In this document: positions 51,448 through 60,019 of the stretch, in pieces
How positions within the stretch are numbered: the first letter of the stretch is position 1
How the letters are laid out: each line of letters opens with the position of its first letter
Assembly (NCBI RefSeq): GCF_027563345.1
Contig: NZ_JAMKBK010000001.1
Length of the DNA: 64,000 nucleotides
Strand: one strand, 5' to 3'
Source of the DNA: Psychrobacillus psychrodurans
GTDB taxonomy: Bacteria; Bacillota; Bacilli; Bacillales_A; Planococcaceae
The notes under the pieces: model-generated
Database searches by the model: none
Seen by the model: the letters and a program-made list of their open reading frames with translations, nothing else
What the model was told of the DNA's origin: nothing
Made by a program: the position numbers and the translations under genes

Positions 51448-51720
51448 GTGCACGAAACGATTCGTCATAGATGCATACGTTTAGGTGAGATGGTCATTGA
51501 GACCAAGAAAACTGTCCGTGCTATCGCAAGCACAACCGGTCATTCCAAAAGCACTGTGCACAAGGATTTGACGGAAAGACTCCACTTAGTAGATCCGCTA
51601 CTGGCAAAAGAAGTAAAAGAAATTTTAGCGTATCATAAATCGGTCAGGCATTTACGAGGTGGAGAAGCGACGAAAAGAAAGTGGAAAACGAAAAAAGAAG
51701 ATAGAAGAGGTCGTGATTAG
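51448..51720 (+). CDS. spoIIID: Sporulation transcription factor SpoIIID
   Basis: The 90-residue DNA-binding protein controls mother-cell genes with sigma-E. The helix-turn-helix is in ETKKTVRAIASTTGHSKSTVHKDLTERL (parts), followed by ANEVKEIL-like KEVKEILAYHKSVRHLRGGEATKRK, the basic C-terminal arm. The start is GTG after GAAAGGAAGA. It lies upstream of mbl as in B. subtilis. A terminator overlaps its stop codon. Confidence 0.96.
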   Translation: MHETIRHRCIRLGEMVIETKKTVRAIASTTGHSKSTVHKDLTERLHLVDPLLAKEVKEILAYHKSVRHLRGGEATKRKWKTKKEDRRGRD

Positions 51721-51739
51721 TAATTGATCACGGCTTTTT
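51710..51739 (+). terminator. Intrinsic terminator overlapping the spoIIID stop
   Basis: GTCGTGAT / ATCACGGC (one G-U) is followed by TTTTTC. Confidence 0.8.
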
Positions 51740-51789
51740 CTTATTGTTTATTAAACTGAGTCATTTTCATAAATAATAATTAAATAGTG

Positions 51790-52190
51790 AATCGGAACAA
51801 TATTGATCTCTGTTCCAGGGTGGAATGCTTTCGTTAGAGAGGACAATAGCTATCGCATAGGTACCGACAAGATAGCTCATCTGTCATATTCAACCAACAG
51901 AGACATCACCAAAGAGCTTTCAGCAACAGCAGTCGAAACGAAGGGAAGAGGATGGCTCAACTATACGAACAGCCGTTTAACGAATTAACTTATCCAATCA
52001 AACTGTTTATGCTTAAGGGAAGTTGTAAAAGGGATAGGCGCTCGCCCCGCAGGAAATTGATAAAATTCTTGAAGTTATCACTGAGCAGCAACTCAAACCA
52101 ATTTGTTAGCTTTAAAGGCAGCTACTTAATATTGATAGAGTTATGAACTTTGAAATGTTAAGCGAGGAGGTGGAATATATTTTTCTAATA
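51790..52190 (+). pseudogene. Possible decayed coding remnant
   Basis: Short open stretches in different frames have protein-like composition but no start/stop organisation: SVPGWNAFVREDNSYRIGTD (about 51811-51870) and, further on, VVKGIGARP and DKILEVITEQQLKPIC. Base composition is less AT-rich than nearby spacers. No family was recognised. It fills most of the 511-base gap between spoIIID and the chemoreceptor gene. The alternative is chance. Confidence 0.3.
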
Positions 52191-52191
52191 T

Positions 52192-52224
52192 AAAAGCATA
52201 GATGAAATTTTCATCTATGCTTTT
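52192..52224. terminator. Bidirectional terminator after the minus-strand chemoreceptor gene
   Basis: AAAAGCATAGATGAAA / TTTCATCTATGCTTTT is a perfect stem with A and T tails on both strands, eight bases past the chemoreceptor stop. Confidence 0.92.
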
Positions 52225-52231
52225 GTTGAAA

Positions 52232-53719
52232 TTATTTGGTTTCTGAAGTTTCAGCTAAAAGTCCTTTGGCATTAAATGTAGTTGTATTCATTGAAACAGC
52301 AATTTTTTCATTATCACATGTGACCGATTCTACTGTTGCACTCATTTCCTCAAGGCTTGCACTTGTTTCTTCAAGTATAGCTGCTAGGTCAATTGTGGAC
52401 TTTTCCACCGATTGGCTTTTTTCTAAGACAGTATTAGCAATGCTCTTAGAAGCTTGTAAATTTGTTTTTAAGGAATCGAACACGTCTTTTAACTGTTTAA
52501 AGTACGTTACAATTTCCTCTGAAGAGTCCATTACCGACCTAAAGCTTTGTTGACTTACTTCCATTTTTTTCAGAGAGGCATTGTTATCATTATTAACCTT
52601 TTGAAGGTTTACGGTAATACTGTCCGCCGTCTGCTTAGTAGATTCCGCAAGCTTTCTGATTTCTTCTGCCACAACAGAGAAACCTTTTCCTGCATCACCT
52701 GCTCTTGCTGCTTCAATTGATGCATTCAAGGCTAGAAGGTTTGTTTGTTCAGAAATTTCCTTTATTTTGTCTGAGTAAGAATTGGTCTCTTTAATATTAA
52801 TCGTCAATTCGAGTAACGTCTTATTTAAATCATCAACAAAGGTATAAATGTCGCCGGTTTCATTACTGAAGGAGATTACCTTTTTCTCACCATTGGTAGT
52901 TATCGATTGTGTCTTCTCTGCTTCTGATAAGAGATCGTCCAGACGTTTTTGTAGTTGATGCATAACCTGATAAGTCTCGCTAGCATTACCTGAAATATTA
53001 GCAATCTGCTCACTCTGTTGATGACTCGCTACTGAAACTTCATTCAGGCTAGTACTCATATCATTTTGGGCTATTAGGTTATTTTGAATTCTTTCATTCG
53101 AGAAGGCCACTTCTTTTAGTATATTGCTCAGATTCTCTTGAATTAGCTCTTTTTGATTTCTTTGTTCTACCGCAATTTGTTCGGACTCAAGGATGAGTTG
53201 TTCAATTTTTTTCTCCTGCTTGTTGTTTAAATGGATAAGCACACTTAGCATTAATCCTGATAAAATGTATAGAAGCATCATTGCGCCAAAGTTTGTTTGT
53301 AGTACCTCAATATCATTGATTCCTGTGTATACAGTCAAAACTATTATAATAAGTCCTAATGTAAATCCAATCGTAAAGACTTTTTTATTAAAGTGAATGG
53401 CTGCGAAAATTGTTAGGAAAAAGGTAATAATGACGAGTGTGATGCCTCCACCTGTAATAAAAACGGCAACACCGGAAAATAGGTTGGCCATGATTACAGC
53501 GATATATGGAAAAAGGTAAGCTCCTTTTTTATATTTTCTGAGCAAAAAATAGGCCACAGCAAACAAAATAACCTCTGTAGCATATAAAAAAATAGTATTT
53601 TGTTCATCTGAAAATAATGATTTTATTAATGCTAATGATAAAGAAATTGTAAAGACTATAAACATTAAGGTGTTTTTCTTTTGGTTATCTTCTGCGAGCA
53701 TCTGTTGAATTTTATTCAT
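52232..53719 (-). CDS. Methyl-accepting chemotaxis protein with multi-helix membrane domain
   Basis: The 495-residue receptor starts with about five to six membrane helices (residues 17-175) without an extracellular ligand domain or a clear HAMP. A coiled-coil signalling domain follows; its tip reads ISEQTNLLALNASIEAARAG and GFSVVAEEIRKLAEST. GAGGAGATAAAAA precedes the ATG on the minus strand. It is a single-gene unit that interrupts the conserved spoIIID-mbl order, so it is a lineage-specific insertion. The sensed stimulus is unknown; a membrane-embedded or energy-related signal would fit the topology. Confidence 0.9.
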   Translation of the reverse strand: MNKIQQMLAEDNQKKNTLMFIVFTISLSLALIKSLFSDEQNTIFLYATEVILFAVAYFLLRKYKKGAYLFPYIAVIMANLFSGVAVFITGGGITLVIITFFLTIFAAIHFNKKVFTIGFTLGLIIIVLTVYTGINDIEVLQTNFGAMMLLYILSGLMLSVLIHLNNKQEKKIEQLILESEQIAVEQRNQKELIQENLSNILKEVAFSNERIQNNLIAQNDMSTSLNEVSVASHQQSEQIANISGNASETYQVMHQLQKRLDDLLSEAEKTQSITTNGEKKVISFSNETGDIYTFVDDLNKTLLELTINIKETNSYSDKIKEISEQTNLLALNASIEAARAGDAGKGFSVVAEEIRKLAESTKQTADSITVNLQKVNNDNNASLKKMEVSQQSFRSVMDSSEEIVTYFKQLKDVFDSLKTNLQASKSIANTVLEKSQSVEKSTIDLAAILEETSASLEEMSATVESVTCDNEKIAVSMNTTTFNAKGLLAETSETK

Positions 53720-53878
53720 TTTTTATCTCCTCTTCGTAAGGTATTACTTTTTTGTTGTTCGCTAAATCCAGTATTAATTAAATATATCGGTGCTTTGCTC
53801 ATATTCTTTAGCAGGAATGTGGTCTGTCAGTTCGCGAACATTCTAGTTTTACAGAGGTCAACTCCAGGGAGATAGAAT

Positions 53879-53903
53879 GGAACTCTAGGTTAGTAAGAGT
53901 TCC
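53879..53903 (+). other. Short hairpin in the chemoreceptor-mbl spacer
   Basis: GGAACTCT / AGAGTTCC around a nine-base loop; no T tract. The rest of 53720-54142 is AT-rich and presumably holds divergent promoters, but none stands out. Confidence 0.4.
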
Positions 53904-54142
53904 TTATATCTGAGAAGTACATTAGTTTCAGAAAGTACTTATTCTTAAAAACTTACATAAATCTTGTGTATATATTTAGTTGCACAATTACTAGTAGTTT
54001 AGACACGAATTACATACCATTTTTTCTCAAATATTATTGCTAAATAAAGTGTATTTCAATTAAAACTATGATAAAATATAAAGTTAGAGACGTATCGATT
54101 AATATACATAATGTGTTTAGCTGGGAAGGAGAAACAACAGTA

Positions 54143-55135
54143 ATGTTTGCAAAGGATATTGGAATTGATTTAGGTACAGCAAATGTTTTGATACATGTAA
54201 AAGGAAAAGGGATAGTTTTAAACGAACCCTCTGTCGTTGCTATAGATAGAAGTACAAAAAAGCTACTTGCGGTTGGTGAAGAAGCTAGAAAAATGGTCGG
54301 AAGAACTCCAGGAAATATCATAGCAATTCGACCACTAAAAGATGGTGTTATTGCTGATTTTGACGTGACGGAAGCAATGCTAAAGCATTTTATCAATAAA
54401 TTAAATGTTAAAGGATTTTTATCAAAACCTCGCATTTTAATCTGCTGTCCTACAAATATTACTAGTGTAGAGCAAAAAGCAATACGCGAAGCAGCTGAGA
54501 AATCTGGTGGGAAAAAAGTATATCTAGAAGAAGAGCCAAAAGTAGCCGCAATCGGAGCAGGGATGGATATTTTCCAACCGAGTGGTAACATGGTTGTCGA
54601 TATCGGTGGGGGTACAACAGATGTTGCAGTACTTTCCATGGGCGATATCGTAACAAGTGAATCGATTAAAATTGCGGGAGATGTTTTTGATAATGACATT
54701 CTTCAGTACATTAAAAAAGAGTACAAGCTTTTAATCGGGGAACGTACTGCTGAAAATATTAAAATTTCAATAGGAACCGTTTTTCCTGATAGTCGTCACG
54801 AGGAGATGGACATTCGTGGACGTGATATGGTGACAGGCCTTCCTAGAACGATAACTATTAAATCTGATGAAATAGAAAAAGCCTTGAAAGAATCCGTTAC
54901 GGGTATTGTACAGGCTGCAAAGAATGTGTTAGAAAAGACACCACCTGAGTTGTCCGCAGATATTATTGATCGCGGAGTTATTATAACAGGGGGGGGAGCA
55001 CTTTTACATGGTATGGATCATTTATTGATGGAAGAGTTAAAAGTACCGGTATTTGTAGCTGAAAACCCAATGGATTGTGTCGCAATAGGAACTGGGATTA
55101 TGTTAGATAATATTGACAAAATATCAAGAAGATAA
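54143..55135 (+). CDS. mbl: Rod-shape determining MreB-like protein Mbl
   Basis: The 330-residue actin homologue guides lateral-wall synthesis. Phosphate-1 loop DIGIDLGTANVLIHVKGKGIV (in parts), phosphate-2 VVDIGGGTTDVAVLS, and the adenosine motif GVIITGGGALLHGMDHLL are intact. Its place after spoIIID and before flhO identifies it as Mbl rather than MreB or MreBH. The frame extends 75 bases upstream; the ATG at 54143 after GGGAAGGAGAAACAACAGTA gives the family N-terminus (FAKDIGIDLGT). Confidence 0.96.
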   Translation: MFAKDIGIDLGTANVLIHVKGKGIVLNEPSVVAIDRSTKKLLAVGEEARKMVGRTPGNIIAIRPLKDGVIADFDVTEAMLKHFINKLNVKGFLSKPRILICCPTNITSVEQKAIREAAEKSGGKKVYLEEEPKVAAIGAGMDIFQPSGNMVVDIGGGTTDVAVLSMGDIVTSESIKIAGDVFDNDILQYIKKEYKLLIGERTAENIKISIGTVFPDSRHEEMDIRGRDMVTGLPRTITIKSDEIEKALKESVTGIVQAAKNVLEKTPPELSADIIDRGVIITGGGALLHGMDHLLMEELKVPVFVAENPMDCVAIGTGIMLDNIDKISRR

Positions 55136-55210
55136 ATGCGAAGTGTCTACGGAGTGCAAAAATAATACCCGTATACTAAGTTTGCATTAAACTGAAGTGG
55201 AGGCTCTCTT

Positions 55211-56050
55211 ATGTTTCGCGGATTTAATACAGTTGCATCAGGAATGATTGCACAACAGCGTAGAACAGAACTTTTAACAAACAATATGGCTAATGCAAAC
55301 ACACCGGGATTCAAGGCAGATCAATCGACGATTCGCTCGTTCCCAGATATGCTAATGTCCAGACTAGGACCTACTCAAATTCCTACAAAAGATCCTATTA
55401 CCGGGAAATATATTTCTGAAGTTGGTGCAATTAGTACGGGTGTATACATGCAAGAAACAATGGCATTAATGACCCAAGGACAACTCCTGCAAACAGATTT
55501 AAATACAGATATTGCATTAATCGATGGTTCATTACCAGTTGATGAAGAAACTGGGCAAACAGGAGCAGTATTTTACCGTTTGCAGCATCCCACTGAAGGG
55601 GAAGCATATACCCGAAATGCAAATTTTACGTTAGACGGTGAAGGATATTTAACTAATCCCCAAGGTCTGTATGTATTGGATTCCGAGGGACAAACGATTC
55701 AGCTACAAAATGATGATTTCCAAGTAGACTCAAGTGGTCAGATTTTTGTTGACAATGCTTTAGTAACTCGAATTGGTGTATCATTTTCTACGCAACCTAA
55801 TACACTTGTAAAGCAGGATAACGGTTTATTCCAAACAGTAGACGGAACTGACCTACCATCTGCTTATGGGTTAGATAATGTTACTTTTTCGATGCAACAG
55901 GGATATATCGAAGGTTCAAATGTGGACACTGCTAGAACAATGACAGATATGTTAACGGCTTATCGTGCATTTGAAGCAAATCAAAAAGTACTGCAAGCAT
56001 ACGATAGAAGTATGGAGAAAGCTGTTAACGAAGTGGGCCGTGTGAATTAA
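55211..56050 (+). CDS. flhO: Flagellar hook-basal body protein FlhO
   Basis: The 279-residue rod-type protein has the conserved N-terminus RGFNTVASGMIAQQRRTELLTNNMANANTPGFK (in parts; the NNxANxxTPGFK motif), a variable middle, and the C-terminal helix VDTARTMTDMLTAYRAFEANQKVLQAYD. These ends pack into the flagellar rod. It pairs with flhP 44 bases downstream. Position after mbl is as in B. subtilis. AGTGGAGGCTCTCTT precedes the ATG. Confidence 0.95.
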   Translation: MFRGFNTVASGMIAQQRRTELLTNNMANANTPGFKADQSTIRSFPDMLMSRLGPTQIPTKDPITGKYISEVGAISTGVYMQETMALMTQGQLLQTDLNTDIALIDGSLPVDEETGQTGAVFYRLQHPTEGEAYTRNANFTLDGEGYLTNPQGLYVLDSEGQTIQLQNDDFQVDSSGQIFVDNALVTRIGVSFSTQPNTLVKQDNGLFQTVDGTDLPSAYGLDNVTFSMQQGYIEGSNVDTARTMTDMLTAYRAFEANQKVLQAYDRSMEKAVNEVGRVN

Positions 56051-56094
56051 ATATAGCTATTTCAATCTTTAACAACGAAAAGAGGTAGGCTTAA

Positions 56095-56934
56095 ATGCTA
56101 CGCACGATGATTACAGCGACAAATACAATGTCGCAACTACAAAGCCAAATAGATATTATAGGGAATAATCTTTCCAATACTGGTACACATGGCTACAAAG
56201 CTAAAGATGCTAAATTCCAAGAATTATTATACCAACAATTTAATAATGATAAATTAGATAGAGTAGAACGAGATTCTCCTACAGGAATTCGTTATGGTGT
56301 TGGTGCAGCACTTGCACAAACACAAATGAACTGGAAGCAAGGTAGTTTCCAATCTACAGACCGCGATTTAGACTTTGCTTTTCAAGAGCCAAAGCAATAT
56401 TTTAACGTGCTTATGCCAGATGGCGTAGATGGTCAGCAGACAGCCTATACTCGTCAAGGTGCCTTTTATGTATCACCAATGGAAAATGGAGAGCTTATGT
56501 TAGTGAACGGTGATGGTTATCCAGTCGCAAATTCAGATGGACAAGTAATTACTATTCCTGATGGTGTTACGGATTTCTCTGTAAATGAAACAGGAATTCT
56601 TACAGCAACTTATCCAGATGGTTCTACACAACAACGTGAATTAGCAGTTTCTGTACTTCAAAAGCCGAATGCAATGGAGCATTTATCTGCAACATATATT
56701 GCCATGCCTGATAACCTAGAAGAATTAGGTTTAAATGCAGAAGATATTATGACAGATCTTTTAGGTGCAGATCGTGGAGAAATAGCTATGGCAAATCGTA
56801 TGTTAGAGTTGTCAAATGTGGATACATCTAAAGAGATGACGGATCTTATGACAGCGCAACGTTCTTATCAGTTCAATGCCCGTTCCATTACAATTGCGGA
56901 CCAAATGCTGGGTCTTATTAATGGCATTAGATAA
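56095..56934 (+). CDS. flhP: Flagellar hook-basal body protein FlhP
   Basis: The 279-residue rod protein, paralogous to FlhO, starts LRTMITATNTMSQLQSQIDII and then GNNLSNTGTHGYKAKD. It ends with NVDTSKEMTDLMTAQRSYQFNARSI and IADQMLGLINGIR. FlhO and FlhP are the Bacillus distal-rod proteins. AAAGAGGTAGGCTTAA precedes the ATG. It shares a transcript direction with the EpuA-family gene and fabZ. Confidence 0.95.
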   Translation: MLRTMITATNTMSQLQSQIDIIGNNLSNTGTHGYKAKDAKFQELLYQQFNNDKLDRVERDSPTGIRYGVGAALAQTQMNWKQGSFQSTDRDLDFAFQEPKQYFNVLMPDGVDGQQTAYTRQGAFYVSPMENGELMLVNGDGYPVANSDGQVITIPDGVTDFSVNETGILTATYPDGSTQQRELAVSVLQKPNAMEHLSATYIAMPDNLEELGLNAEDIMTDLLGADRGEIAMANRMLELSNVDTSKEMTDLMTAQRSYQFNARSITIADQMLGLINGIR

Positions 56935-56958
56935 TTATTTGTGTAAGGAGTTGTGTTT

Positions 56959-57237
56959 ATGACAGAAGAAAGTAAAATTTCTGCTAGACAACAGCGAAGA
57001 TTAGAAAAGGAACAAGAAAAGGTACATGAACAAGCAACATCAACTGGAGCAACCAAATGGGTCCAGATCCGCATGTTCCCAATATGGTTGCGTATACTAC
57101 TGGTAATTCTATTTATTGCTGGAGCAGCTATGGCAGGTCTAATGATTGGCTATGGCGTACTAGGTGATGGTGAACCAATGGACGCATTAAAATGGGATAC
57201 TTACCAGCATATGATTGATATTAAAGATGGCAAATAA
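56959..57237 (+). CDS. EpuA-family membrane protein (annotated elsewhere as RNA polymerase subunit beta-like)
   Basis: The 92-residue protein has a charged, Gln/Glu/Arg-rich N-terminus (SARQQRRLEKEQEKVHEQ). A single membrane helix (IWLRILLVILFIAGAAMAGLMIGYGVLGDG) and a short tail (DTYQHMIDIKDG) follow. The GYGVxGDG and YQHxxD motifs match the EpuA family (PF11772). Members are often labelled as an RNA polymerase beta subunit, but nothing here resembles RpoB. GTAAGGAG sets the ATG at 56959 rather than the GTG at 56953. Its function is not known. Confidence 0.75.
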   Translation: MTEESKISARQQRRLEKEQEKVHEQATSTGATKWVQIRMFPIWLRILLVILFIAGAAMAGLMIGYGVLGDGEPMDALKWDTYQHMIDIKDGK

Positions 57238-57262
57238 TAATGATCTTTTGGAGGATGATTCC

Positions 57263-57703
57263 ATGTTAACAACAGAGCAAGTTCAAGCAATTTTACCTCA
57301 CCGTTATCCATTTCTTATGATAGATAAAATTCTAGAAATTGAAGAAGGAAAGCGTGCAGTAGGATTAAAAAATGTAACGATTAACGAAGATTTCTTCAAT
57401 GGTCATTTTCCAGGATATCCAGTAATGCCAGGAGTACTGATTGTAGAGGCTCTTGCTCAGGTAGGAGCAGTGGCTGTTCTTCAAATTCCAGAAAATAAAG
57501 GAAGGCTTGCTTTCTTTACTGGAATTGATAATTGTCGTTTTAAACGACAAGTGAAGCCAGGAGACCAATTAAAACTAGAAGTTGAATTGACAAAACTTCG
57601 CGGAGCTATGGGAAAAGGCCACGGAATCGCAACAGTAGATGGAGAATTAGTTTGTGAGGCAGATATATTATTTGCCTTAGGTCCAATAGTCAATAATGAC
57701 TAA
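57263..57703 (+). CDS. fabZ: 3-hydroxyacyl-[acyl-carrier-protein] dehydratase FabZ
   Basis: The 146-residue hot-dog enzyme removes water from 3-hydroxyacyl-ACP in fatty acid elongation. The catalytic His and Glu are in FFNGHFPGYPVMPGVLIVEALAQ; ILPHRYPFLMIDKILE is the N-terminal block. GGAGGATGATTCC sets the ATG at 57263; the frame is open further upstream but overlaps the previous gene. Placement after flhP matches B. subtilis ywpB. Confidence 0.96.
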   Translation: MLTTEQVQAILPHRYPFLMIDKILEIEEGKRAVGLKNVTINEDFFNGHFPGYPVMPGVLIVEALAQVGAVAVLQIPENKGRLAFFTGIDNCRFKRQVKPGDQLKLEVELTKLRGAMGKGHGIATVDGELVCEADILFALGPIVNND

Positions 57704-57855
57704 TAGTAGTTTTTCACATTTTTTTCAACTTATACTCTATATTATATCTTGCAAAAACAGGCATAAATGCCATAGGATAGTTCCTTTTTTCTTGGATAAC
57801 CTATCGTAAGTCACAAAAAAGTGATGACGATATCTAAGAAAGGAGGAATTTTTTT

Positions 57856-58263
57856 ATGTGGAAAAAAGCCGTTCCTGCTGTAGCTTTATGCTCTTTTTTA
57901 TTAGTTGGGTGTAATAATACAGATGATGCCATCCCTGACAACAATGAAACTCCAATGGAGGATGTGCGAAACGATGTAAATACACAATCGCCAACCACAG
58001 ATAACGGAATGAATGATGGTGGAAATGGGACCTTAGACAATGGAACCATGAACGATGGAACAAACAATAACGGAATGAATAACGGTTCAATTGAAGGTCA
58101 ACCAGGTATCAATGATAATGTTGATGGTGGAAATGGTACTGGCGGTGCTGGATCAGGTACAGGAGATGGAAATGTACCAAATGCAGACGGTAAATGGATT
58201 AAGGAACCAAGCACTGAACACGATGATGACGAAATGACAAACGATAAAGACAATAATTTATAG
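57856..58263 (+). CDS. Asn/Gly/Asp-rich putative lipoprotein
   Basis: The 135-residue product has a lipoprotein signal peptide (KKAVPAVALCSFLLVGC; lipobox LVGC with Cys19). A low-complexity mature part follows, dominated by Asn, Gly, Asp and Thr, with repeats such as NDGGNGTLDNG and NDGTNNNGMNNG. The C-terminus is acidic. GAAAGGAGGAATTTTTTT is a very strong ribosome binding site. No conserved domain was recognised. A flexible, membrane-anchored surface protein is the most that can be said. Confidence 0.8.
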   Translation: MWKKAVPAVALCSFLLVGCNNTDDAIPDNNETPMEDVRNDVNTQSPTTDNGMNDGGNGTLDNGTMNDGTNNNGMNNGSIEGQPGINDNVDGGNGTGGAGSGTGDGNVPNADGKWIKEPSTEHDDDEMTNDKDNNL

Positions 58264-58270
58264 TAATTGA

Positions 58271-58313
58271 AAAAGATGCTGGCTCCTAAAAATTAGGGTC
58301 AGCATCTTTTTTC
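58271..58313 (+). terminator. Intrinsic terminator after the lipoprotein gene
   Basis: AAAAGATGCTGGCTCCTAA pairs with TTAGGGTCAGCATCTTTT (one mismatch and a G-U), followed by TT. Confidence 0.9.
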
Positions 58314-58429
58314 GTTCTATAATTTATAATGTTGGTGATGAAACTTCACTAACTATTTTAAATAGAAAACAAGTGAAGCTCCCCGTAGAACTAAAGTCGT
58401 CGAAAACAATCATCTTGGAGGGAACCCAC

Positions 58430-58489
58430 TTGTCAATTACTAATGATATTAGAATGCTCATTTCAAGACTCAAAATTAAATCACTTTAA
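58430..58489 (+). pseudogene. 19-codon frame with ribosome binding site, possible insertion-sequence remnant
   Basis: CTTGGAGGGAACCCAC precedes TTG at 58430; the frame encodes MSITNDIRMLISRLKIKSL and stops. The first residues vaguely recall the start of ISL3-family transposases (MSxxNSIxxLL), but no more of the gene is present. Very uncertain. Confidence 0.2.
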
Positions 58490-58559
58490 AATTCAAGCCA
58501 GTTGAATCTGATTTAAGACAACCACACTTCGAAGTAGCTTAGTCTGCCTTTTTAGGTTA

Positions 58560-58705
58560 TAAGCTTTCACTCAAGGTTTCTTGGAGTGAAAGATGACGAC
58601 TCCTGTGGGAACAGCGCGAGCTGAAGACTCCACAGGAGCGCGGTTTTCGCGACGAGGAGGCTGAAGCCGTGCACGCGGAAAGCGCCATCTGGAATGGAAA
58701 GAAAC
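58560..58705 (+). repeat. GACTCC/GCTGAAGC-type intergenic repeat, copy 5 (best preserved)
   Basis: GATGACGACTCCTGTGGGAACAGCGCG, GCTGAAGACTCCACAGGAGCGCGG, GACGAGGAGGCTGAAGCCGTGC and CGCGGAAAGCGCCATCTGG follow in order (stretches overlap or abut). The first two contain a CTCCTGTGG/CCACAGGAG inverted repeat. No frame fits. From 58706 to 58845 nothing else was recognised. Confidence 0.8.
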
Positions 58706-58845
58706 AGGGTAATCGATTCACTATAAAAAAAGATTGTTTAGAAAGCCAGTTTATCTGACATTCTAATCAGCCTTAATATAATTCAATGATCATCAATTCA
58801 ACATTTAAAATTGTTCACCAACGTTATTTGTCAAAGAACCCTTTT

Positions 58846-59274
58846 TTATTGATCTTTCTTCAAGGCAGGGCGAGTTTTCATATCATTTTCAAATTTAGAA
58901 AGTAAATCTTCGCCAGTTAATCCTTCCTCGATTAGTTCTGATAGCAATGATTCAGCGTATTTTCTTCTAACTCGTTTCAATGTACCCCTAAGCAAAACGG
59001 AAAGGTGATTGCCAATTTGTTTAACAGAATAGGTTACCACTTCAAAATGAGCCGGTTCGTTTTCTGGATAAGAGATAATAACTTTAACATCATATACCTT
59101 ATTAGAAGTTTTTAATTCATTAAAATAGTTTTCGTATTTTTGATCAGTGAATAGTTCTAATATCCAGGAACGGCTAGAATTTTCCTGGTTAATCACGATG
59201 CCATCCTCTATTGTTATTGGAACTTCTTCATTTTCCGAAATAATACTGACTGATATCATTTTGAATGTTTTCAT
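58846..59274 (-). CDS. ywpF: YwpF family protein
   Basis: The 142-residue protein starts MKTFKMISVSIISENEEVPI and contains GIVINQENSSRSWILELF, HFEVVTYSVKQIGNHLSVLLRGT and LLSELIEEGLTGEDLLSKFE. This pattern matches B. subtilis YwpF, which lies in the same interval between flhP/fabZ and ssbB. AAAGGGGATTTGTGC sets the ATG at 59274; a TTG six bases upstream is also in frame. The role of this family is not established. Confidence 0.82.
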   Translation of the reverse strand: MKTFKMISVSIISENEEVPITIEDGIVINQENSSRSWILELFTDQKYENYFNELKTSNKVYDVKVIISYPENEPAHFEVVTYSVKQIGNHLSVLLRGTLKRVRRKYAESLLSELIEEGLTGEDLLSKFENDMKTRPALKKDQ

Positions 59275-59531
59275 GCACAAATCCCCTTTGGAAAAGCATT
59301 AATTAGTATCCATTATAACATAGTGACTTAGGTGGAAAAAATAATAGGCTAAACTACAAAAATAGCAAATTGAAAAATTAGAAAAGCTGTTATAGAAGTA
59401 ATTTATAAGAAAGTAGATTTCAGGAAATTCATTTTGTACTTTAAAAGGACTTTAAAATTGAATTGTGAGCTTTTGCCAACAATTTAAACTGCCAGTATGA
59501 TAGGGCTAACTTTAGAAAAGGAGGTGACAGA

Positions 59532-59930
59532 TTGAACACTGTTTCGATAATCGGACGTATGACGAAATCTCCACAACTAAAGCATTTGCTAGAAGGGAGG
59601 ACGCAAACTAGTTTCGTAGTTGCGGTGAATAAAAGCTATAAAAGTGATGAAGCGGACTTTGTGTTATGTACGATTTGGGGGAAGCTCGCTGAAACAACCG
59701 TCAAGTATTGTGGTAAAGGGTCTCTTGTAGGGATAACAGGTAGGCTTAATACAAGATCGTATGAGAAGGCAGAGGGAGAGAGGGTATTCGTTACAGAAAT
59801 AGTTGTGGAGGACATCCGATTTTTAGCAACAAAGAAACGAGATGAAGAACTATCAGTACAACAGTCAAATAAGAATAATGAGAGTGATTTTGAATTTCCA
59901 GTAACACCACCAAACCAACTACCAGTTTAA
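59532..59930 (+). CDS. ssbB: Single-stranded DNA-binding protein, SsbB type
   Basis: The 132-residue protein has an OB fold (NTVSIIGRMTKSPQLKHL, TSFVVAVNKSYKS, VLCTIWGKLAETTVKYCGKGSLVGITGRL) but a short tail without the acidic DDDxPF tip of SsbA. That is the SsbB form, which protects incoming DNA during natural competence. A near-perfect AAGGAGGTGA Shine-Dalgarno sets the TTG start. An AAAA-GGACT-TTAA block at 59443-59455 could be half of a ComK site, but a second half is not convincing. The gene is a neighbour of ywpF and ywqA as in B. subtilis. Confidence 0.92.
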   Translation: MNTVSIIGRMTKSPQLKHLLEGRTQTSFVVAVNKSYKSDEADFVLCTIWGKLAETTVKYCGKGSLVGITGRLNTRSYEKAEGERVFVTEIVVEDIRFLATKKRDEELSVQQSNKNNESDFEFPVTPPNQLPV

Positions 59931-59973
59931 TGATTGATAAGGCCGCAATCTTATTCAATGATTATCAAAAGAG

Positions 59974-60012
59974 TTAACCCTGACCGAAAATTTTCTTGGT
60001 CAGGGTTTTAAT
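59974..60012. terminator. Shared terminator between ssbB and ywqA
   Basis: TTAACCCTGACC / GGTCAGGGTTTTA with a loop of GAAAATTTTCTT. The two genes converge here, and both strands have T-rich exits. Confidence 0.85.
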
Positions 60013-60019
60013 AAAACTA

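Noticed and set aside
56959..57237. A true RNA polymerase beta subunit fragment
   Set aside because: Databases use that label for EpuA-like proteins, but the sequence is a single-helix membrane protein with no RpoB motif.
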